A stretch of 7,536 nucleotides of DNA, from positions 1 to 7,536 of the forward strand of contig JAOZSG010000163.1 in the NCBI GenBank assembly GCA_029939785.1, read 5' to 3'. Of the stretch, positions 1 to 5,687 are shown piece after piece (position 1 is the stretch's first letter; the number at the start of each line of letters is the position of its first letter). This DNA is from Fidelibacterota bacterium. GTDB lineage: Bacteria > Fidelibacterota > UBA2242 > JAFGTP01. The notes beneath the pieces are model-generated. The model saw nothing but the letters and a program-made list of their open reading frames with translations. It was not told where the DNA came from and did not search any database. The translations under genes and the position numbers were made by a program.

Positions 1-939
1 ATTAGTAATAGCAAACCTGCCCCGGCCAAATTCTTCAGAAAGTTTCTCAATAGTAACAACTTTTGATTGATATATATCATATAAAACATCATATCTTAGA
101 CATAAATTTTTTATATCAATTTCTGTCCAGGATTTCCCTTGATTAAACAGCATACTTTGCTGAGGTTCTTTAATCTCTGATAATAGACTTCCAAATTTTA
201 TTTTTTCTACCTGTTCTATTTGATAATCATAAGCATTTTTACTTATCTCAAATCCTGTTGCATTACGACCAAGTTTCATGGCAATTTTTGCTGTAGAAAA
301 ACTTCCTAAAAACAGATCACAAACAATATCATCAGGATTACTGCTGTACATGATCATTTTTTGTAGTAATTCACCTGGTAATTCATTTTTATTTTTTATT
401 TTTCCGTGCTTATATTCTTTATTTATTATCCACACATCTTCCCTATCTTGATAATTCATCGATCGGTTACTATCTGTTTTTTCATCGGCACCAAATCGTG
501 AAAATGTATTGAAAATATGTTTCTCACCAGGTTTTGTATAATATAGAATATGGTAATGCGAGGATATATATTTCCTTTTAGTATATACTCCAAAATTATA
601 TTTCCAGATTATATGATTAATTTCCTGCAAACTTGTTTTACGTAATGCTTTTAAAATTTCATACAATTTCGTATATCCTGAGACTATATAAATTGTTCCT
701 CCGGGTTTGAGAATACGCTCAGCTTCATTTATCCAGTTCAAACTAAACTCTTCATATTTTTCTGACGGAACTTCCACATAACCACCAATGACATGTTTTT
801 CATCACGATTATAATGTTTATGCAAAGTATCACCGGCAATTCCATAAGGAGGATCAGTAATTATTAAATCAATAGAATTATCATCAATATTATCCTGTGC
901 ACCCTTTACACAATCCATATTATAAAATTTATTTTTCAT
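1..939 (-). CDS. Site-specific DNA methyltransferase, beta class (N6-adenine or N4-cytosine), C-terminus cut by window edge
   Basis: The 313 visible codons read open from the ATG at 939-937 to base 1, so the gene continues leftward. It transfers a methyl group from S-adenosylmethionine to a base within a DNA recognition site. Motif order is that of the beta class (N6_N4_Mtase family): catalytic DPPYG at residues 29-33 comes first, after NSIDLIITD, and the SAM-binding motif I comes late (DLFLGSFSTA, residues 208-217, then NATGFEI at 227-232). LKPGGTIYIVSG lies at 77-88. Motif I has Phe214 where the second glycine of the usual G-S-G is expected. Residues ~270-313 look like a helical, possibly winged-helix tail. 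The DPPY form suggests adenine-N6, but this is not decisive. An in-frame ATG at 966 would add nine charged residues (MTEKEKERK), but it lies inside the inverted repeat, and family N-termini normally begin close to the YNMDCV-type segment, so 939 is preferred. A purine-rich GAGAAGGAAA lies about 11 nt upstream. It is the second gene of a unit with the 316-residue protein. Confidence 0.93.
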   Translation of the reverse strand, partial: MKNKFYNMDCVKGAQDNIDDNSIDLIITDPPYGIAGDTLHKHYNRDEKHVIGGYVEVPSEKYEEFSLNWINEAERILKPGGTIYIVSGYTKLYEILKALRKTSLQEINHIIWKYNFGVYTKRKYISSHYHILYYTKPGEKHIFNTFSRFGADEKTDSNRSMNYQDREDVWIINKEYKHGKIKNKNELPGELLQKMIMYSSNPDDIVCDLFLGSFSTAKIAMKLGRNATGFEISKNAYDYQIEQVEKIKFGSLLSEIKEPQQSMLFNQGKSWTEIDIKNLCLRYDVLYDIYQSKVVTIEKLSEEFGRGRFAITN

Positions 940-1086
940 TTTTCTTTCTTTTTCCTTCTCTGTCATCCTGAGCCTGTCGAAGGGTGATCGAAGCTCTATC
1001 TAACTGATTTTCAATTTTCATAATATTAGTGCTCCGATGCACATTTCGACAGGCTCAATGTGACAGAGCTTTTGTTTTTCATTTTT
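928..1086. repeat. Pair of 16-bp direct repeats (15/16 identical) flanking the palindromic element
   Basis: Copies are at 928-943 and 1071-1086, differing at one base (tttAtttttcattttt versus tttGtttttcattttt); the last 12 bases are identical. They bracket 127 bp that contain the inverted repeat. The left copy holds the start codon of the methyltransferase (ATG at 939-937). The right copy holds an equivalent ATG at 1082-1080 on the minus strand, only 2 nt after the TAA (1087-1085) of the upstream gene. This is what a target-site duplication, or slippage around an insertion, would look like. The repeats are low-complexity, T-rich DNA, so chance similarity cannot be excluded. Confidence 0.5.
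958..1068. repeat. Imperfect inverted repeat of about 37-bp arms with GAGCCTGTCGAA core (MITE/REP-like palindromic element)
   Basis: The left arm 958-994 and the reverse complement of the right arm 1068-1031 align with about 31 of 38 identities and one gap. They share ctctgtca at the outer end and a perfect 12-bp core gagcctgtcgaa (970-981) paired with ttcgacaggctc (1045-1056). The spacer is 36 bp. The arms are visibly richer in G+C than the surrounding DNA. The core resembles the widely scattered cctgagcctgtcgaagg intergenic repeat I know from Bacteroidota and several uncultured anaerobic phyla. No transposase is present, so it would be non-autonomous. It fills the gap between two co-directional genes. 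On the minus strand, the direction of those genes, the stem is not followed by a T-run, so it does not read as an intrinsic terminator there. Confidence 0.8.
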
Positions 1087-2035
1087 AATTTTTTTCAAAC
1101 TTTGTGTAATTAATAGAATTCCCATAAGTAATTGCAAAAGAGAATATGTTTTCCGATTGTAAAAATTCATCAAAATTCAAATATTCGTTCTTAATTTTAT
1201 CAATTTTTTTGATATTTCTAATACCTTGGAAAAAATGATAATTTGATAATTTTGGAATTTTCCAATCCCGAAGATTGCAAATATACTTCATTACTTTATT
1301 TATTTCATCCTTTTGTATATTCGGATCCTTTATCCGGCATTGATGACCGGAAATAGAATTAAATCGGGACTTTGTCTGACCTCGATCTCTACATAATTTT
1401 ATTTTACAAAAATCTGAAATAATTTTTTCCTGCATATTACTCTCAAATTGTTTTGTATTTACTTTGCTAAATATCTTTTGAAAATAGTCCATCTTTAAAA
1501 AATTATCCAGCCATTCTTTTACATTTTTCGAAAATTTTTGAGCATTAATAAAAGAAGAATCTGCTAACCAGCACAACATTTCAAAGATATCATTTGATTT
1601 CTCATCATCAAACAACCAACGTAAAAAATGAATCGTTCCTAATGGATATTTTCTTGTAAAATTTTGTTGAGTTATGTTTCTAAGCAAATTGGGATTTAAT
1701 GAATCTTCAAATCCGGATAATATATCTGATGGTTCTAATTTTAAAATATGATGGCCAATACTAGGAATTAGATAATTGGAAATATCCAGATCAACTGCGA
1801 TTAGTCTCCTCTTTTTAATTTTCTCTCTGATATTTATTTTACTATCATACCAAAACTTATTGCAATCATAAAAGCCTAAAATATTCCAATTGAATTTATT
1901 TGCAAGAAATACTGAAGATAAAATAGCATCAAGATCATTGCCCGCTATTATTCCATCAATATCACCCGGATTATTAAATGGTGAAAAATTTCGAATTAAT
2001 TCATGTTTATATTTATTTATCTGTATTGGACACAT
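1085..2035 (-). CDS. Uncharacterised protein with a possible divergent DHH-phosphoesterase-like N-terminal region
   Basis: A 316-residue protein that I cannot assign to a named family. It has no signal peptide or membrane segment, so it is probably cytoplasmic. The N-terminal third has the spacing of DHH-superfamily motifs: GNDLDAILSS at 32-41 (like the D-x-D-[GA] motif I), AVDLDIS at 80-86 (motif II-like Asp) and IGHH at 93-96 (the DHH signature with Gly for Asp). KYPLGTIHFLRWLF follows at 129-142, and WLADSSF at 156-162 may supply another metal-binding Asp. The C-terminal half is rich in Lys, Asn and Ile, with a Cys/His-containing stretch (210-233), and shows no known domain. If the DHH reading is right it would be a metal-dependent phosphoesterase or nuclease, but this is inference from motifs. 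It lies upstream of and co-directional with the DNA methyltransferase, suggesting a modification-linked role. The ATG at 2035 has no good ribosome binding site. Confidence 0.8.
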   Translation of the reverse strand: MCPIQINKYKHELIRNFSPFNNPGDIDGIIAGNDLDAILSSVFLANKFNWNILGFYDCNKFWYDSKINIREKIKKRRLIAVDLDISNYLIPSIGHHILKLEPSDILSGFEDSLNPNLLRNITQQNFTRKYPLGTIHFLRWLFDDEKSNDIFEMLCWLADSSFINAQKFSKNVKEWLDNFLKMDYFQKIFSKVNTKQFESNMQEKIISDFCKIKLCRDRGQTKSRFNSISGHQCRIKDPNIQKDEINKVMKYICNLRDWKIPKLSNYHFFQGIRNIKKIDKIKNEYLNFDEFLQSENIFSFAITYGNSINYTKFEKN

Positions 2036-2048
2036 ATTCTACTTTAAA

Positions 2049-2054
2049 ATTATA
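2049..2054 (-). promoter_or_regulatory. Candidate -10 box for the 316-residue protein/methyltransferase unit
   Basis: The minus strand reads a perfect TATAAT here. The -35 region 17-18 nt upstream (about 2072-2078) reads only TCTTTT/CTCTTT, a poor match. Transcription from this site would start near 2042, leaving a leader of about 7 nt before the ATG at 2035. That would agree with the missing Shine-Dalgarno sequence. In DNA this AT-rich, TATAAT alone is weak evidence. Confidence 0.3.
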
Positions 2055-2084
2055 CTTTTTACTTCTTTATTAAAAGAGCGAATT

Positions 2085-2113
2085 TTGATAAAGACTTTAA
2101 TTATAAATATATT
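2085..2113 (+). promoter_or_regulatory. Sigma70-type promoter for the DUF485/symporter operon
   Basis: TTGATA (2085-2090) and TATATT (2108-2113) are separated by exactly 17 nt, and each matches the consensus hexamer at 5 of 6 positions. The predicted start is near 2120, giving a leader of about 100 nt to the ATG at 2223. It is the best-spaced promoter candidate I found in this divergent intergenic region, and it points at the symporter operon. Confidence 0.5.
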
Positions 2114-2157
2114 TCTCAAAAAAAATAGTAGCAACATTACAATTAAATCAATAATTT

Positions 2158-2168
2158 ACACGTCGTGT
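2158..2168. promoter_or_regulatory. 11-bp palindrome (ACACG-T-CGTGT) in the symporter operon leader, possible operator
   Basis: A perfect 5+1+5 inverted repeat in otherwise very AT-rich DNA, about 40 nt downstream of the predicted transcription start and 55 nt before the first gene. It could be a repressor site or a small RNA hairpin. I do not recognise the binding protein. A single short palindrome is weak evidence. Confidence 0.25.
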
Positions 2169-2210
2169 GTTTGGGAAACATCAAAATTTAAAATTGTTTT
2201 AACAAAAATT

Positions 2211-2216
2211 AAGGAG
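2211..2216 (+). promoter_or_regulatory. Ribosome binding site deciding the DUF485 start
   Basis: AAGGAG stands 6 nt before the ATG at 2223. Another ATG at 2219 is out of frame and only 2 nt from the site, so 2223 is chosen. The reading frame is open upstream to 1890, but that stretch overlaps the divergent gene and has no such site. Confidence 0.85.
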
Positions 2217-2222
2217 AAATGT

Positions 2223-2525
2223 ATGGATCACGGACCAGCTGCTGTCTTGGAAAAAGATTATGCAACAGAGAAAAAAACCAAATTAGGATTAAAACTATTT
2301 TTAGTTTACAGTTTGATTTATATCGGATTTGTTACTATAAATATTGTTAATCCTTCTCTCATGGAAACCATTATTATTTTTGGTCTTAATCTTGCCATAG
2401 TATATGGTTTTTTATTAATTATCGTAGCAATTGTAATGGGACTTATTTACAATTCAACTTGTACAAGATGGGAAGATGAAATGAAAGCAGAACATGAAGC
2501 AAAAGAAAATGGAGGTGAAGAATGA
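2223..2525 (+). CDS. DUF485 family inner-membrane protein, small partner of the symporter (YjcH-like)
   Basis: A 100-residue protein of the usual DUF485 size. It has a charged N-terminus, two membrane helices (about residues 22-42 and 49-76) and a highly acidic/charged C-terminal tail (RWEDEMKAEHEAKENGGEE). In many bacteria a DUF485 protein (E. coli YjcH) is encoded directly before the acetate symporter ActP, and the same arrangement is seen here. Its stop TGA overlaps the symporter ATG (ATGA at 2522-2525), so the two are translationally coupled. The molecular role of DUF485 proteins is not settled; assembly or modulation of the transporter is the usual guess. Assignment rests on size, topology and context more than on strong sequence motifs. 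Confidence 0.85.
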   Translation: MDHGPAAVLEKDYATEKKTKLGLKLFLVYSLIYIGFVTINIVNPSLMETIIIFGLNLAIVYGFLLIIVAIVMGLIYNSTCTRWEDEMKAEHEAKENGGEE

Positions 2526-4408
2526 TTTATATAGCATCACCTATAGCCATTGCCTTATTTGTATCATTTGTAGCCTTCGTACTTTGGATCTCATTTTATT
2601 TCGCAAAAAAGACAAAAACCGCCAAAAGTTATTTTGCTTCAGGTGGAAATATTCATTGGGCAGTAAACGGAATTGCTTTTGCCGGTGATTATTTATCTGC
2701 TGCTTCATTCCTCGGAATTTGTGGGATGATTGCAGTTTACGGATATGATGGATTTTTATATTCTATTGGTTATCTATCAGGTTGGATTGTTGCCCTTTTT
2801 GTAGTTGCAGAACCTATGAAAAGATTGGGAAAATATACTTTTACTGATGCCTTGGATTATAAATTCAACTCAAAAGCTATTCAGTTAATGGCTGCCATTA
2901 GTACTTTGGTTGTTTCAATGTTTTACCTGATTCCTCAGATGGTTGGAGCGGGTGCTCTCGTGACTCCATTACTTGGACTTCCACATTGGGTTGGCGTAAT
3001 TATGGTTGGTACAATCGTAATTTTCATTGTTGCTACAGCAGGAATGACATCAACTACTTATGTACAATTCCTAAAAGGCGGATTACTGATTATCTTTTCT
3101 ACAATTTTAACTATTCTATTACTAAACAAAGGTATTGATAAAAAACCTTCTGAAGATTATCATAATTTTCAAACAATAAATGTAACATTGGAAAATTCAA
3201 AAATTGTTAGTCTTGATAATCCGGATTATACTATTATTGGTCAAAATGATGAAACCGGAAAACAATTTGTCAAATTATCTAAAGATGGTGTTGAAACCTG
3301 GTGGCAGCTTAAAAATAATGTTCTCGAAGAAGCTCTATCAAAAACAACTAAATCAAACGGTGAAGTACTTTACAATGGTCAACCAAAAGAAGATGGTGCA
3401 TTCTATCAGGTTGGTCACATGAATAAAATTGTTTACAAAGGTGAAGAAGTTGAAGGTACCGGTAAACTTAATCCATTTTCATTCCTTTCTACAATAGATA
3501 ATAGTGAAGTAGTACGATTCCCAAAATCAGTTTTACATGATGGTAAAGATAAAGTAACAGTTTGGTATCAACAAACCACGTTGGGTAAAGAACTGATGCG
3601 CCCCGGTCTAAAATTTAAAGTCGAAAAAGGCTCAGCAATGCAAAAAATTAATTTTATTTCACTTATGCTTGCTCTGTTTTTCGGTACTGCTGCTTTACCA
3701 CATATTCTTATTAGATATTATACTGTACCAAGTCAAAAAGATGCCAGAAAATCTACTATTGTAGCAATAGGTGCGATCGGATTTTTCTATATTTTAACTA
3801 TGTATTTGGGAATTGGTGCAATGGTAAGTGGTGTAATCGATGTTGAAAGTAGTAATATGTCAGCACCATTACTTGCAAAATTCTTTGGAATTAGTATTTT
3901 CTCTATCATTTCTGCTATTGCTTTTGCAACTGTTCTTGGAACTGTAAGTGGATTAATTGTAGCTTCTTCCGGTGCTATTGCTCATGATTTAATTAACAGG
4001 TATTTTGATGTAAATCTTACTGACAAAGGCAAAGTAAAAGCAGGAAAAATCTCAGCAATTGGTGTTGGATTATTTGCCATTCTTTTAGGTATCCTCTTCA
4101 AAGGTATGAATGTATCATTTCTTGTTGGATGGGCTTTTGCCGTAGCAGCATCTGCAAATCTTCCTGCGATACTTATGTTATTATTCTGGAAAAAAACTAC
4201 AGCAAAAGGAATTGCATCATCAATTCTGGTCGGTATGATTTCAGCAATCACAATTATTCTTCTATCACCTTCTATGTTTGTTAGATTTGGATTGGATCCT
4301 GCAACTGCTCCAATCGGATTGGATAATCCCGGTATCATTTCAATTCCATTAAGTTTTCTTACATTAATAATTGTATCATTAATGACACAGGAAAATAAAG
4401 AAGCATAA
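2522..4408 (+). CDS. Sodium:solute symporter (SSS family), ActP-like acetate/monocarboxylate permease with large extracytoplasmic insert
   Basis: A 628-residue polytopic protein that imports a small organic acid, most likely acetate or a related monocarboxylate, driven by a cation gradient. I count 13 membrane helices: about 5-27, 47-71, 77-98, 121-148, 155-173, 183-202, 376-395, 413-438, 449-482, 509-527, 533-555, 562-582 and 604-621. ActP-like signatures are GDYLSAASFLGICG (55-68), GYDGFLYSIGYLSGW (74-88), LIPQMVGAGALV (136-147), GTAALPHILIRYYTVP (388-403) with ARKS after it, and FATVLGTVSGLIVASSGAIAHDL (468-490). Between helices 6 and 7 is a hydrophilic segment of about 173 residues (203-375), far longer than the roughly 45-residue loop of E. 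coli ActP. With an outside N-terminus it would face the periplasm or exterior. GGAGG at 2511-2515 precedes the ATG, which overlaps the DUF485 stop. A strong terminator follows. The exact substrate and the coupling ion cannot be read from sequence. Confidence 0.95.
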   Translation: MIYIASPIAIALFVSFVAFVLWISFYFAKKTKTAKSYFASGGNIHWAVNGIAFAGDYLSAASFLGICGMIAVYGYDGFLYSIGYLSGWIVALFVVAEPMKRLGKYTFTDALDYKFNSKAIQLMAAISTLVVSMFYLIPQMVGAGALVTPLLGLPHWVGVIMVGTIVIFIVATAGMTSTTYVQFLKGGLLIIFSTILTILLLNKGIDKKPSEDYHNFQTINVTLENSKIVSLDNPDYTIIGQNDETGKQFVKLSKDGVETWWQLKNNVLEEALSKTTKSNGEVLYNGQPKEDGAFYQVGHMNKIVYKGEEVEGTGKLNPFSFLSTIDNSEVVRFPKSVLHDGKDKVTVWYQQTTLGKELMRPGLKFKVEKGSAMQKINFISLMLALFFGTAALPHILIRYYTVPSQKDARKSTIVAIGAIGFFYILTMYLGIGAMVSGVIDVESSNMSAPLLAKFFGISIFSIISAIAFATVLGTVSGLIVASSGAIAHDLINRYFDVNLTDKGKVKAGKISAIGVGLFAILLGILFKGMNVSFLVGWAFAVAASANLPAILMLLFWKKTTAKGIASSILVGMISAITIILLSPSMFVRFGLDPATAPIGLDNPGIISIPLSFLTLIIVSLMTQENKEA

Positions 4409-4431
4409 CATTAAATTTTGATGATTTTTAC

Positions 4432-4464
4432 AAAGCGTTCTAACTTAGTTAGGACGCTTTTTTT
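4432..4464. terminator. Intrinsic terminator of the symporter operon, shared with the convergent CNNM operon
   Basis: Two 13-bp arms (4432-4444 aaagcgttctaac and 4448-4460 gttaggacgcttt) pair with one G-U wobble around a TTA loop, followed on the plus strand by a T-run (4458-4464). In the minus direction the stem is followed by a weaker T-rich tract (tttgtaaaaatc), so it may act in both directions, better on the plus side. The minus-strand gene ends inside the stem: its stop codon is at 4451-4449. Confidence 0.88.
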
Positions 4465-5687
4465 AGTTCTATTTCGAGGATAGTTTTGTTAGTTGCTTTT
4501 TTTACTGTTAGATTATGAGAATTAATTTTAATTATTTCTCCAACTTTGGGTATTCGCTGAAAATGATTTAAAAAATAACCACCCAAAGTAACATAATCAC
4601 CATCTGGTATTTCCATTTGAAACTTTTGATTAAAGTCATCAATTTCCATTCTGGCATTAATAATAGACGAATTTGATTTCTCTACATAATCAGGATTTAT
4701 ATGTATATCGTATTCGTCTTCAATTTCTCCTACAACCTCTTCCAGAATATCTTCTATTGTTACAATACCTTCAGCACCACCAAATTCATCAACAACAATG
4801 GCCATATTTATACCATTTTTCTGTAATTTTTCCAATAAATCAGAAGCATTCATTTGAGGTGGAACAAAATAAGCAGGTCGAATTAATGGTTTAATTTTTT
4901 GTTCATAATTTTCACCCATTACATCAAAACTATTCAGAATACCAATGATTTTATCAACTCTGTCATGATATACCGGTAACCTTCTGTGTTTTGTTTGCTG
5001 AATAATATTTACAGCCTCTCCAATACTTGCTTTCGAACGAATCCCAGCAACCTTTATAAGAGGACACATAATTTCTTTTACTTCAATTTCATTAAAATCC
5101 AATACGTTAGAAATCATCCGTTTCTCAGATGGCTTTACATCACCACTATAATTTTTCATATTCATTAATAATTGAAGTTCATCCTTGGTAACAAAAGTAA
5201 AACTTGTATTACTATTCTTTCCTCCAAAAAGTCTTGTAAGTAATGATGCCAAAGTAGAAAATATTTTTACAATAGGATAAAATAATAAATAAAAGAAAAC
5301 AAGTATATATATTATTTTGGGAGTAATTGTATCAGACAATTGCTGAAAAATACTTTTAGGAACTATTTCTGCAAATATCCAGTTAATCAAAGAAATTATA
5401 ACAATAGAAACAGGTATTCCAATATGTCCCATTGATTTGTAAAAAATTATTGCTGATGCTGTGGTGCTTATAATAGTAGATATATTAGTACCAACCAAAG
5501 TTGTGCCGAGCATTTGTTCGGGCTTTTCCAACATTTTAAGAATTAGTTTTGAACTAGGTTTACCCTTATTTGCTGATTCTTTCAATTTTAATTTATCAAT
5601 AGATATGATAGCAATTTCTGATCCTGAAAAAAATCCTTCCAGAATTACACAAATTAGTATAATAATTATGCCTGTTGTTATTGTCAT
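4449..5687 (-). CDS. CNNM/DUF21-CBS-CorC_HlyC membrane protein (hemolysin C/CorC family), second of a tandem pair
   Basis: 412 residues with the full family layout. The N-terminal CNNM/DUF21 membrane domain spans about 1-150, with GFFSGSEIAIISI (18-30), GTNIS (66-70) and FAEIVPKSI (105-113). A paired CBS module spans about 205-320 (RRLPVYHDRVDKIIGILNSFDV and VDEFGGAEGIVTIEDILEEVVGEIEDEYD regions). The C-terminal CorC_HlyC domain is about 335-412. Family members are cation-handling membrane proteins; characterised CNNM/CorC proteins transport Mg2+, and the older name hemolysin is misleading. The CBS pair probably binds an adenine nucleotide. At 207-210 it has MCPL where the family usually has MTPR. 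Its ATG overlaps the stop of the upstream paralog by 4 nt, so translation is probably coupled. Its last codons and stop form part of the terminator stem. Confidence 0.95.
   Translation of the reverse strand: MTITTGIIIILICVILEGFFSGSEIAIISIDKLKLKESANKGKPSSKLILKMLEKPEQMLGTTLVGTNISTIISTTASAIIFYKSMGHIGIPVSIVIISLINWIFAEIVPKSIFQQLSDTITPKIIYILVFFYLLFYPIVKIFSTLASLLTRLFGGKNSNTSFTFVTKDELQLLMNMKNYSGDVKPSEKRMISNVLDFNEIEVKEIMCPLIKVAGIRSKASIGEAVNIIQQTKHRRLPVYHDRVDKIIGILNSFDVMGENYEQKIKPLIRPAYFVPPQMNASDLLEKLQKNGINMAIVVDEFGGAEGIVTIEDILEEVVGEIEDEYDIHINPDYVEKSNSSIINARMEIDDFNQKFQMEIPDGDYVTLGGYFLNHFQRIPKVGEIIKINSHNLTVKKATNKTILEIELKKAS

Noticed and set aside
958..1068. Inverted repeat as an intrinsic terminator of the 316-residue protein gene
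   Set aside because: On the minus strand the stem is followed by purine-rich sequence instead of a T-run, and the spacer is 36 nt. A T-rich tract follows only on the plus strand, where no gene reads toward it.
1890..2222. N-terminal extension of the DUF485 reading frame back to an ATG at 1890
   Set aside because: It overlaps the minus-strand gene and the promoter region, has low-complexity composition unlike the family, and the AAGGAG site at 2211-2216 points to the ATG at 2223.
2494..2688. 64-codon plus-strand open frame across the DUF485/symporter junction
   Set aside because: It is out of frame with two supported genes and has no family-like features.
3204..3422. 72-codon plus-strand open frame within the symporter insert
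   Set aside because: It is an alternative frame of the insert. The symporter frame itself is continuous through this region, so no frameshift is needed to explain it.
3982..4338. 118-codon minus-strand open frame within the symporter gene
   Set aside because: It is antisense to a well-conserved coding sequence and has no recognisable domain or ribosome binding site; it is a by-product of codon use on the other strand.
4673..5168. Plus-strand open frames of 60-73 codons antisense to the second CNNM gene
   Set aside because: They lie opposite the conserved CBS and linker regions and have unlikely composition (Q/L/H-rich or F/Y/N-rich), with no start signals.
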